Shown: positions 47,404 to 58,733 of the stretch, in pieces
Position numbering within the stretch: the first letter of the stretch is position 1
Layout of the letters: each line of letters opens with the position of its first letter
Assembly: GCA_902729315.2 (NCBI GenBank)
Contig: LR746268.1
Location: 3,093,501 to 3,157,500 of the forward strand
DNA: 64,000 nt
Reading direction: 5' to 3'
From: Spirodela intermedia
Lineage: Eukaryota > Streptophyta > Magnoliopsida > Alismatales > Araceae
Notes under the pieces: generated by a model
The model's input: the letters and a program-made list of their open reading frames with translations, nothing else
Told to the model about the DNA's origin: nothing
The model's database searches: none
Position numbers and translations under genes: made by a program

Positions 47404-48993
47404 CTATTCAGAACAACCAAAGTGTCTACTTTGCTTCACCAGCTCTTTGATCCTTTCTACAGTGCCATGCATACTCTTTTGTTCAGCTTCCTTCAAGAGC
47501 AACTTCCATGTCCGATTCCTAGGGACTATCTCTTGATTTATCATTTCCTCAAAGAGAAGGAATGCCCAATCAGTTTTCCCAGCTCTACATAGCCCATGGA
47601 TCAAGAGAGAGTATGTTGCTAAGTCCAGACTTAAATGGTACTTGTTGACAATGTCGTTCATCAGAAAGGAGAGAAGATCAACAGTCTTCCCTTTCTTCAA
47701 ACAAAGTTTAAGTAGTGGAGTGTATGTCAGGAGGTCAGGCACGCAAGAAGCATTTTCCATCTTCTCCAACACTTCTAACGCTTCTTTTTCGCATGAGTGG
47801 TGACAGAAGGCTGAGATCATGGTGTTGTAAGTTGACAGATCAGGTGTTACCCCATTCCGGTGCATATCCATCTCAAATACACGGGAGGCTTCAGACAACC
47901 GACCAGCCCTCCCTAGCACATAGATCAAGGAATTGTAGAAGAGTGTGTCAGGCTTACATCCAGAAGCATTCATCCTGTCGACTATTTGCAATGCAGCTTC
48001 ATATCCATGGGACTTTGCCAGTGAATGCATGATAATAGTGTATGTGACAACATTAGGAATGCATCCCTCGGCATGCATCTTGTCCAGAAGCTCATAAACC
48101 TTATGAACACTGCGGTTCCTGCACTGAGCTTCGAGGATGGTTGAGTATGTGATCACCGAAGGGCGGAAACCATAGCCTTTCATCTCTAGAATCGTCCATT
48201 CAGCCTCATCAATACGATTAGCCTTGCACCACCCGTGGACAAAAATGTTGAATGTGTAAGCATCAGGTGGAATCTTGGATTTGAGTTCTAGAAAGACCTC
48301 TCGAGCAGTCTCAACATGTTTCTCTTTGGAAAGGGTGTCAAGCAAGATGTTCATTGCCTCTGTGTTCTTAGTGAGTCCAAAAGAATCCAAATCATTAAAG
48401 ACCTCAATGGCTTGTTCATACTTCCCAGCACCTGTGAATCGCCTCATCACCTTTGCGAATGTCTCAAGTGTAATGATACCCTCCTCACGCATCTCACTGA
48501 CCAACTCTAACATTCTACTGAATTGCTTCATCTTTCCCAACAAGTCTACCATTTTATTATACGATCTCAATGTATGTTTACATCCGGAGCACAAAGCAGC
48601 CCACCTAAAAAACCCCATAGCAGACTTCCAGTCGTCTCCAAACCCACCCAACAAACTTTCCACGAGGGAGACTGAGATCTGGATCTGAGAACAATCCTGA
48701 TAATGTTGAAGACGCTTGACAACATCCTCAACAGTCCCATTACACATTCGAGATATAACATGACGAATTCGACGGGCAGCCTCCTTTTCCTCTAATCCAA
48801 AAGAAACTATACTTGCTTGGGTGCATAGATGGCGATCCTGATAACTCGTTGCAGAAGCCAATACCTCCACTGAAGGATGAGAAATAGATGGACAATCGTA
48901 ATAGCGAAGTCCAATTACTGAGCAACATTTGGGGAAGAAGATTCTTCGAGCCTTTCTAAAAACCCCTTGATTCCTCCCTAGGAAGACAAACAT
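47404..48993 (-). CDS. P-class pentatricopeptide repeat protein, probably mitochondrial
   Basis: An intronless frame of 529 aa. The N-terminus (M-F-V-F-L-G-R-N-Q-G-V-F-R-K-A-R-R) is basic and amphipathic, suiting a mitochondrial presequence. From about residue 140, ten or so 33-35-residue PPR motifs run to about residue 505, for example those opening S-Y-N-K-M-V-D-L-L, Y-T-F-N-I-F-V-H-G-W, T-Y-S-T-I-L-E-A-Q and T-Y-S-L-L-I-H-G-L. There is no E, DYW or other C-terminal editing domain, so it is P-class. Such proteins bind organelle RNA for stability, processing or translation. It resembles the Arabidopsis At3g04130 group as I recall it; the RNA target cannot be told from sequence alone. Confidence 0.92.
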   Translation of the reverse strand: MFVFLGRNQGVFRKARRIFFPKCCSVIGLRYYDCPSISHPSVEVLASATSYQDRHLCTQASIVSFGLEEKEAARRIRHVISRMCNGTVEDVVKRLQHYQDCSQIQISVSLVESLLGGFGDDWKSAMGFFRWAALCSGCKHTLRSYNKMVDLLGKMKQFSRMLELVSEMREEGIITLETFAKVMRRFTGAGKYEQAIEVFNDLDSFGLTKNTEAMNILLDTLSKEKHVETAREVFLELKSKIPPDAYTFNIFVHGWCKANRIDEAEWTILEMKGYGFRPSVITYSTILEAQCRNRSVHKVYELLDKMHAEGCIPNVVTYTIIMHSLAKSHGYEAALQIVDRMNASGCKPDTLFYNSLIYVLGRAGRLSEASRVFEMDMHRNGVTPDLSTYNTMISAFCHHSCEKEALEVLEKMENASCVPDLLTYTPLLKLCLKKGKTVDLLSFLMNDIVNKYHLSLDLATYSLLIHGLCRAGKTDWAFLLFEEMINQEIVPRNRTWKLLLKEAEQKSMHGTVERIKELVKQSRHFGCSE

Positions 48994-49205
48994 TGAAATG
49001 TGGAATCCGGATGGGGAGCAAGAACTTCAGAAGGACCCTGCATCGTCCCCCAAAGCCACCTTGAAATGTCAGCCACCTAGATAACCAACAACAGATCGAA
49101 CAAAACATCACAAACGCTAAGACATCCCACTTCCCACCAACTATCGCCCACACATCAAAACCTAAAGGCGTAGGAAATTTATTTCTTTCCCTGAGAGAAC
49201 TACAG

Positions 49206-49355
49206 AAATTGATGAAAATTAGCAATACTAGTGTCCTCCACTTTTCCGTGGTCACAGGAAAGAAGATTCGATCGGAAGAACAGGAATACTAGGAATTGAG
49301 GAAAATCAGCAAAACTAGTGTCATCCACTTTTTCCCCGGCACAGGAAACAAGATT
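49206..49355. repeat. Degenerate tandem duplication, about 80-bp unit
   Basis: The blocks 'gaaaattagcaatactagtg' (near 49214) and 'gaaaatcagcaaaactagtg' (near 49299) are followed in both cases by tc-tccactttt..gg-cacaggaaa-aagatt. Two copies about 84 bp apart lie just upstream of the PPR coding region. Confidence 0.8.
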
Positions 49356-49593
49356 GCGCCTGATACAGGCCGGATAAACACCTTCTGCACAAAATATAAT
49401 CGCCTATGTAAAATATAAAAAGCACCTTCTGTACAACGGAGAATGGCTTCCGGTGGCGAACCCGGCAACTTGTGGATGACCAGCGGTTGCCAAGAAATAC
49501 GAGCAAGACAGCCACTGAGGAACCGCAGACGACCTAGGCTACGGCCTACAAGCGGTCAAGCGATTCTGTTGAGCGACACGGGCAACCAAGAGA

Positions 49594-49612
49594 GGAGAGA
49601 GAGAGAGAGAGG
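49594..49612. repeat. (GA)n tract
   Basis: A GA run about 600 bp upstream of the PPR start codon, possibly near the start site. Confidence 0.85.
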
Positions 49613-50098
49613 TTTTTCGAAGATGTGGGTTTCTAGTGAACCTCAAAAGATTATATATTACTATGACACCCAAATATTCACGTGCCAAACTTACACTTTC
49701 ATCCCTATAACATAATATTTATTGTTTATAACTCTGATACGTGTTTTAATCGGTATTTAGTCCCTAAAAACCTAACGTACATGATCTCTCTCTCTCTCTC
49801 TCTCTGAGACGAGGTTAAGATCCTTAGAATATTCTTTTCCTACATTCCTGGAGAACATAAAGCCTCTTAGACGCCTCAGAAGAATATCTTAAAACCAACT
49901 CGCATGCAGAAACCTAGTAGAGCTAAAACAAAAAAAAGAAGAGGGTAGCAGGAATATTTTCCGGGTTTTTTTTTCTGTGAAGACAACTCGGCTAAAAATC
50001 CCTAAACACCTGCAAAATCAGCAGAGAATGATGTAAACAGAGGAAGAAGAGGACTCCTGAAGCCACCCATTACGGCTCCTTCTCTCTTTGATGGTCTC

Positions 50099-53000
50099 TC
50101 ACTGGTCTGTGGGGGGCAGGGGCTGGAGGGGCTGGAGGGCCTTGAGTGGGTTGGTGATGACGCCGTCGATGAGGCCATACTGCTTGGCCTCCTTGGCGCT
50201 CATGAAGAAGTCCCGGTCGGTGTCCTGGTTGATCGTCTCCAGGCTCTGCCCCGTGTGGTAGGCCAGGTACCCGTTCAGGTTTGCCTTGTGGTGCAGCATT
50301 TCGTTTGCCTGCCGGGGAGCAGACCGAGTTCAGCCGCCAGTCAAACAACACGGCGGCGGCAGGAAGAAACAACGGCGCTCACCTGAATGTCGATGTCAGT
50401 CTGCCCGCCCTGGGCGCCACCAAGAGGCTGGTGGATCATAATTCTGGAGTTGGGCAGGCTGTACCTCTTCCCTGGATCAAAACGCCGGCCGTGAGGACAT
50501 AGCGGCCAGGTAGATCACTAAGTGAGCAAATGTTGCACTTACCCTTTGTTCCGGCGCTGAGGAGGAAGGCACCCATACTGCGTAGACAGAGAGAGAGAGA
50601 CCAGTGGCATCCAAAGGGGAATTGATAACATCAGACAATCACGTTTTACCAGACGATTCAACCAGGAGATCGAGAGTAAAAGCTCTTACCTCGCCGCCAG
50701 TCCCACACAGACGGTGGAGACATCAGGCCTTATGTGCCTCATTGTATCAAAGATCGCCATACCTACAAGGTTGGTGGAGACGAATTTCATTATTAAATGG
50801 TCTATCAGATGCCCTAAGGTTCTAATCAAATGCAGACAATAATGAGAAAGTTACATGAAGGAAGCATTTATTATTACCTGCTGTCACCGATCCTCCGGGA
50901 GAGTTCACGTACATGACAATGTCCTACATGATCAACACCAAGTTTAAGGGTAGATAGGGAAAGCTTCTCTCTGAAACTTTTATGAAAGAGCTATAAGAAT
51001 GAACCCGAACTCCCACAGCCACACACCCACGCCCTTATGAATTATGGAAGAAGTCAAGAGCAGACAATAATTGGAAGTGATCAAAAGAGGACGTCTCCCA
51101 GGTACACATCTGCCAAGAATCTAACCTCGTGATCCGCACCTACCACACATTTCATTCCAAGTCACGAAACGATTATATATCTTTGTTGGTAGTATGTTTA
51201 GCAAAGACCACACAATCACATGGAAACCACACATTCTAGCAGATCCAAAACAGTTTCAGAGCCAAAGCATATCTCTAATGTGATTGGTCAACTCAGAACA
51301 TGAGTTGGGAGTCTGATTATTTGAGATCAACACATTCTGGATTACCATTTAAAAAAAGGGTGTGGGATGGGACCGAAAACGCCTGATAGTTCTGTCTTTA
51401 CTCACCGACAGTTTAGCCCAGCTCTTATCAAGTATTGAAGTGACCAGAAGCCAAAGCACCTGGCTTCTGATCCAATTTGTAAAACGCTTGCCCTAACAGC
51501 AATAAAGTGAGACCAATGGTACCTTTGACATTTGGATTTTTTGCTGCCTTTATCTGTTCTCCAGAGTAATCACATGACTAAGTCACTTTTTGAAACGAAC
51601 AATCAGTCTCTGTTTTCAAAACAGTTTAGTTCCAAACCCCAGGCTTACAAAGGCACGAAAAACATACAACAGGGGTAAGATTTAGGATAATTGGAAGGTT
51701 AGTAGTTGCATCAAAAATTATTTGCTAAAAAGTTATCTCCGTCAAGAGAAAATAAATCTGGCACGCAGTTTGCCTTTATTTTCCACGTGTACTTGTGTAT
51801 TTAATGCAATTCGTAATTATTACGCATGCCCACAAATTCCTTTTTCTCTCAACATCAGAGGGCATTCCGTAAGTGGATATAAAATATTTAAAGACATGAG
51901 AAAGATGCATAATGAGAGCGGTCAAAAGAAGCCTAGGTGAATAGTCATATGCAACTCTTATGACCATTCAGAATTGTCATTTCACCCAGAGAAGCAGATG
52001 AGAGTAGAACTTCTTTACAATTATATTTAAATTGCAATCGCATGAGACATTATTCTATTGTATGAATTACGTAAAGAAGGCGATACCATTGTACATATGG
52101 TCATCACATTGGAGATAACATAGTGAATCTATGGCCGGGTCATAATTTCTTTTTCACTATAGGTCAACAACAATTTATAATTTTACAAGAAAATGCAAAG
52201 AGACATCCGTAATGTTAAATATACAACCTATTACCTCCTCTTCATTCACATGCATGATGTTAAAAACCATTCTTTGAAAATAGCTCTGGGCCATAATAAA
52301 ATACCTCATGTTCTAGTTACCACACATAGGTATAACTTTTATGTTTCAGGTACATAATCAGGACGTCTGCTTTACATAAAGAAAAAAAAATTCCAGGGCC
52401 AGAGCAGGTTCAGCCTCTCTTTAACATAACTCAACTGAACAAGCATGAGCACTAAAGAGGGGTTTGCACACAATCAAATAAATTCCTAGTGAGGACTTGA
52501 TACTACAAATCAATTGATATTTACGAAATCCTCCACCCATTCCAGACAAGTGCCTCTCGGGCTATCAGTAACAACCTATTACACAGCAATGATGATAGCA
52601 TAACACCCATTCCAGAGACAAGTGGACTTGACAGCCAATAAACAACATACTTCGAAAGAATACTCTGAAAAAAACATGCGCGTTGTGAAAAAATAGCTAT
52701 ATTATGTTGTTTTCTCCTTAAGAAAACTCAGGTTCAAACACAGAAAGCCCTCAATGCATGCAACATGAGATTTCGACGCATGAACAAAGTGTCAGTTCCA
52801 TTGACATCTAGGAAAAAAATCACCAAATTTGAGGGAGCTATTCCAAGTAAACGAGAAATGTAACTTACAACTGTCTTTCCTACTCTGAACGACCGTCCAA
52901 GTTGAGAACAGATTCGGAAACCTTAATAAATGGTATAGGAAATCGATTAACCCTAACATTTTACTCTTCGATCTCAAGAATCATGTTCATCTAAAAAAGA

Positions 53001-54230
53001 GTTTCCGTTCGCTCCCCAATTGCTAGTGACACTATCTAACTTTGGGACACTACCAAACTACAGGAAGAAAAAGTGCTTCTATGCATATAAAATCATCTTT
53101 GAATTGATGTCCATCAGATCGCATGGGTTTCAGAGGAAATAATTATATGAATGAATTTCTTAATTCTTTTGACATTTTTCTCGTAGGATAGTATACCTAA
53201 GGAAAGATATTGTTGAAAATCTCCTGGTTCAAATTCAGCAGTTACCAGTTCACAAAAAAAGTGAGGAGCATTCTCTGTCGCACATTAACGCGGAATTAGA
53301 GAAAGACCACCAGAGTTCCAAGAAATTAACACTTAAAATGGCCATCAATAAGAGACAATCATTAATTATATGATCTTTCATTCCAAAATAAATGAGAATA
53401 GGGACCTTATTAGGATCAATGGCATCAAGATACAGCAGCTGCGCAACGATGATATTCGCCATGTCATCATCAACCGCCCCACCACAGCGGATTATTCTCT
53501 GGAAAAGGGAACCATTGTTACTACGACATCGTGATACAATTGATACCAGAGAACATGATGTCACCTAACAGATAACCATACACAATCAACCGAAAACCAT
53601 ATAGAATGATTCGAATGCCCTAAAATTGCACACATGAACACTATGCTAAATAAATTGATTCCAGGTCCTTACGTGCTGGAATAGCTGGCTGATAACGCTC
53701 TGGAACCTCTCCTGCACCATAGGCGGTGGCCCCTGGCCGGCCTGCGCCTCCACTGGGAAGTAAGGAGAGGAAGGCATCTGCAAATCCTCCCTAACCGACA
53801 AACAAGAAGGAGAGGCAGATTTAGCAAAAGAGAAGACACCAGCACCTGCAAAAAGACAACGGAAACCTAAGGAGAAGAATAGGAGCGCATGCCTGATGGA
53901 CCAAATTCCCTTGCGGTAGCTCCGCTCAGGTCCCCAGCACCCGTCGGCGTACACGGCCCTAGGACCGCTCCAGCTGCGACGAATCGACGCGCACTTCCTG
54001 AAGCACGGCGACGGCCCTCTCATAATATGAAATACCCCGAAGCTTCGCCAAGAGGAAACCAGGAAAACAAGCAAAAAAGGGCACCTGAACGAAGAAGAAG
54101 AGATCCAATCCCGCGGCGGCACATTCAACAAGTTTCTACTCGGCAGGGTCCTCCGGGAGGAGGCGAAGCCTATGGTCGCCGGAGATGTGGCGGGCGACGC
54201 CGCACAGCTTGTGGCCAGCGAATTCGCCAT
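50099..54230 (-). CDS. CLPP3: Plastid Clp protease proteolytic subunit ClpP3
   Basis: Nine exons in transcript order: 54230-54085, 53997-53893, 53790-53673, 53498-53406, 50923-50878, 50762-50690, 50577-50543, 50471-50383, 50308-50099. Total 915 nt, 304 aa, in frame. The N-terminus is Ser/Ala/Thr-rich (chloroplast transit peptide), followed by the ClpP3-like [15 protein letters not shown]. The catalytic triad is intact: Ser194 (A-A-S-M-G-A-F, its codon split by an intron), His219 (M-I-H-Q-P-L-G-G) and Asp268 (D-T-D-R-D). Spacing of 25 and 49 residues equals that of E. coli ClpP. It is a serine peptidase subunit of the stromal Clp ring. Intron 2 appears to use a GC donor. ClpP4, ClpP5 and ClpP6 differ in the [11 protein letters not shown] block. 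Confidence 0.94.
50924..53405 (-). other. Long intron 4 of CLPP3 (2.5 kb)
   Basis: Bounded by ..I-D-P-N-K|gtccct and tgtag|GACATTGTC, phase 0. AT-rich, without recognisable transposon domains, RNA genes or coding frames. Confidence 0.7.
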
Positions 54231-55926
54231 CTCTCACTGGCTACCTCGCCCTCTAACTCCTCCCAAAATAGATAGTACCACAATCTACCCCTCCCGCTGG
54301 CCTCCGAGGGCCACACCGGCTCTTCAGCTTTCACGCCGCCTTTTCTCTCCCGCTTCGCCGCCTTATCCGATGGCTGTTGCTGGAAGGGGAAGGTGGTGGG
54401 CGACACAGTTCCCTTCCTCGGGACGGAAACGAGCTTCTGTAGATTTTTCTTCATTACCCTTTTTTTCTCCGGCCCTCCGATCAGATACATCCCAGACCGT
54501 CCATTCTGTGGGCCTGATGAACCTGGATATTTCAATAGACAGATGGGTCTTGAGCGCTCGACTGTTGTCGGGTCAAGCCAGGATCCGATTTCTTCGCGCA
54601 CAGAAAATGAGCATATGTATCCAAACTAATACACTCAGGACCTGATATCCAAGTTGCTGTACCAGTATTTAATTATTTTATATGGAAATTAATTTTAATT
54701 TTATTATTCATTATTTATTATATAATTTAGCATATTAGTGGCGTTCCAAGAATAAGAGGTCAGATCGATACTGATTATTTTACTGCATTTCTAGCTTCAG
54801 AGTATGATCCATAAAATAATGAAGACATTCAACCCTCTGAATGCGCGAGGTCAAAATTTCTCACTTCTTCTGGTCAACAATGGGGTTGAGAATTTTATTT
54901 TAAAATATTAGCTTTCCTTTGAAAAACAAACTCTAAATATAATCCGGCGCAACCGAAATCCTGATGGCGTGCGGGTGTGCTTCGATTGGTCAAATATATA
55001 TTTTTTATTTTTTTACGATAGGAAAATGTATGCTAAATATAGAAAAAAAAATTACTACACTCATTTCCCGCAGATAAACGGGACGTCTTGTCCGTCAAAT
55101 TATTGAATAATAATATCATTTAATGACGTCAAATTTTTGACTTTAATGGTGCAACCGGTGGCCCCTCCCGCGTCTCAATTTCGTGCGCCGGAAGATTCTC
55201 GTCTTCTGAGAGGCCGGTCCAACCGCTCTCGACGCGGAAATCCGGTTCGACCGGACCGGGGTAGCCGACCGGGCTCAGCAAAATCCTCCAAGTCCTCCCT
55301 CCATCGGTCGTCGCGCGTGGCTACCTACCACTTTAAAAGGGCTCAAATTTCGCACGAACTCGCCCAATTTCGTCCTTCCCACGCTCTTTCCCTCCACTCT
55401 GATCTCCCTCCCGTGTGCTGTCCCTCTTCCCCCTCGTCGAAGCAAGCCCGATCGGCGGAGAGCCAGTAGAGAAGGTCGATTCTAGCGCTGGATCGAGCGC
55501 ACAGCTCGTGAAATCCTCCCCCGAGGTTGATTCTTCCTCGGAACCCTAACTCCAGGTCACCCAAACCTACGATATCAGATCCCGCGTCGTGTTCTCCCTA
55601 TTCGTTGATTAGTTTTCCTCCCGTTCTCACCGGATCTTTCAATTTTATCCCAGCTGTAGCCGTGGAGTTTTTTAGTCGGAATCGGCACCACGGCGCTTCT
55701 TCTCGTCCTTCCTCTTCCAGATGTAATTGAAACTGAAAATTTCCTGGTCTTTTCTATAATCCCTAAGGAAACCTTTGAAACGCTGTGAATTTAGGAAATT
55801 TAGAGTATTCATTGTATTCTTTGTGACCTGAGTTTTTATTTCTTCTACGGGGATTCGGGAGGTTCCTCTCTGTCTATCCTTTTTTCAACATCTTGGGTCT
55901 CCAGTCTTCATAGATTTCTACAAACC
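54231..55926. promoter_or_regulatory. Divergent promoter region, CLPP3 / SKIP14
   Basis: The two genes are transcribed away from each other, with 1.7 kb between ATGs. TGGGCC at 54509-54514 is a site II-type element about 280 bp upstream of the CLPP3 start; such elements are frequent in nuclear genes for organelle proteins. A perfect palindromic TGACGTCA at 55124-55131 is a bZIP/CRE-type core. 54.65-55.1 kb is AT-rich. 55.35-55.93 kb is probably SKIP14 5' UTR. Start sites are not known. Confidence 0.5.
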
Positions 55927-58702
55927 ATGACGGTCAACTATTCATCGCACACGATCTTCCCTACTGCGTCCTCACCGGCGGGCATGCCACCTGACGGGGG
56001 AGGATTTGCTCCCTCCTCTTTTTTCCGGGAGAAGGACTTCGATTGGGAGTTTTTGATGGCTCCGAAGGATTGCGTATCCGGATGGAGGAGCGAGAAAAGT
56101 GGAGGGGGAGCAACCAAAATGGTGAAGAGTGAAGGTGTAGGCTGTGGATCTGAGCTGCCTCCATCTCCACCTCCGACTACACCAGTGTATGATGACATTG
56201 TTGACCTGCTCCCGGCTGATCCCTTTGGGATGGGATTGTCTGCTGACTCAAATACTTGGACAGCAGCCATTGCGGGCTGGATTGAGGACCTCGCCACCAC
56301 CGTGGTAGATCGCTGTGGCTATTATGAATATGGGGACTACTGCCCCCATGCTGACAACCTCTTCGACTATTTCATATACAGCAGATCTGCGAATTCTGCA
56401 GCCATGGATGCTGCGACCAGTTTCTTTCCACATTGTGCTCAAGACTGCATAGTTGGTTCCCCTCTGTTTTCTTCTGAGACTGTACTCATCAGACAACCTC
56501 CTTTGAACTTTTCCCTCGTGGGAGAGTGTGTGGAGGTGGAGCCTTTGAAGTTTGCTGTTGAAGAGTGTGGGCGGGGAGAGGATTATCTGGTTGTTGATCA
56601 TCTTGATTCAGAGAATTGCTCCTGCAGTGGCCCTTATAGTGATGTCACCAGTGTCCCCCATGATGCCTTGCTATTTGCACTTTCTTACCTGGACATTCCT
56701 GACCTTCTCTCAGTAGAGAGAGTCTGCAAGACTTTGTGTTCAGCAGTTCGAGGAGATCCTCTCCTGTGGAGGCACATCCACATAGGCCCTCCTTTGAGCA
56801 AGAATATAACGGATGACATCCTTTCACGGTTGACTGATAGGACTAAAGGAAGTCTGGAGTGCTTGAGCCTTGTGGAATGCTCACAAATTACAGATAGTGG
56901 CTTGAGACATGTGCTAGAGAACAATCCGAGACTAAAAAAGGTAGTTGTTGGATTCCTATCATTGATCACCCATCTATATTCTTCGTACTAGTTTTCCCTT
57001 TTTTGTGTCTTTCCTTTATTCAACTAAATTTTGAATTAATTTTCCTCTTTTTTGTACCTTTATGCTATTGTGACTGTGCTTATTATTATTCTACATGTGC
57101 TGCCTTGAATGTATTTAATATCGTTTACTTTTTGTGTTCTTCCGATATTATTTGATTTGTAGTGATGTTGTAGGCATAACGCTGTATAGAATGACCAGTG
57201 TAGATAAGGAGCCCATGACTGCTCCCTCTGTAATGCAGAAGTATTATTTTTCTTTTATGGAGTATTTTTAGTTGTAACGTCTATTGTGTTTTTGGATTCT
57301 TCATTTAAAAATTATTTTCTCAAGGTTTGATATTTGCACGTATTTTAGAGATGTTTGACGTTTACCATTTTATCTCTTCATGAGAGAGATTTCTTTCTTG
57401 CCGTTTATCATATTGAAAATTACTTCTTGAATTATTGTCAATCAGCCAAAAGTGTTTCAAGATATGAGCTATAAACTGTTTAGGTTTTTTTGATTGCTTT
57501 ATATGCCTTGCATATAGTTTTACTCGAAGGAATAGACGATTATTAACGGAGAGGAGTTAATTTGTCTGCGGATGTTACATGCTTGGCTAAATTTTGACTT
57601 AGATAGTATACAGTTTCATAACAGGGTATCCCAAGGAAAAAAATGATCTATTAATGCCGCGTAAGATAGTGAATTGGTGTCCTTGCAAGTGTTAAAAATT
57701 GACGAGATTTGTCAACCTCCTGTTGACAATCCGCGCCATGCTCTGGGGTAAAGTTACTGGTTCCTATGGTTGATATTTTGAATTTTGAGCATGTCTTCTT
57801 ATTTTCTATGTTATCATGAGTTATCTTTTGCCAGCTAATTGCATATGGCCTACAAGGTTATTTCTAGACTTCTAAATCCTTTATCCCTGCCAGCAGTTTA
57901 TTGAGTTCATTTGTTAATTAAATGCATAGGGCGTATTTTGAAGTCCAGACATATGAGCCTATTAATTATTGCAAACGTGGCATATTATGAGCATCAGTCT
58001 TTCATGTTATTCAGAAATAGACGATTGAGATATGATTTGTCACTGAGTAGATGAGGGTGTTGGCCAGCTAGGTTATGGCTTGTGAATTCTGGCATGGGCC
58101 TGGTCATCTTCTTCAAGGCCCAGACTCTGTCAGACCCAGAGAAAAGGGGAAAATAGACTACAGAAAAGACTCCTATGAAGTTTGGGATCGTGCCCAGCTG
58201 GTTGCATGCAATCACTAAGGAATATATGGGTGGCGGAACCCCTGGGGACAGGGCTGGGGAGAGAATGGGATCAGAGATTTTAGATGCTTGCACACTGGAC
58301 TAGTGGTCACTAGTGGAAAGGTGTTGAGATCATTTTCCAGCCAGCGTTAAAGGGGGGCGAGTACCACCGCAGGGGAATGGGTTGGATGCCATCAATGGCT
58401 GCTCAGAAAAAGAAAAGAAATAAGTCAGGCTGAGCATGCGTCTTTTGTGTTTTCCTGACTAGATTTTGAAGCCAAAAGGTGAAAGCATCTATAAGGACTT
58501 AACGATATACTTTTTTTAATATTGAGTATATATGGTTTGTTGAGGTTTCATGAGCATCAACGAATGCCTTTAGCTCTATAATTCTCTTTGCCCATCAACT
58601 TGTTGACATAAAGCGCAGTGGGTGGTAGTCCATACTCCCATCTATCCTAGAGATGTGTGCATCTTTAGGGCCATGCCTATGTTAATAACTCCGTTATTCA
58701 GT

Positions 58703-58733
<31 letters not shown>

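Larger units (their letters stand above)
48994..50098. other. PPR leader and CLPP3 3' flank
   Basis: 48.99-49.6 kb is likely the PPR promoter and 5' UTR. It carries a degenerate duplication at 49206-49355 and (GA)n at 49594-49612. A (CT)n run lies at 49790-49806. The region to 50098 contains the CLPP3 3' UTR. No additional gene is supported. Confidence 0.45.
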
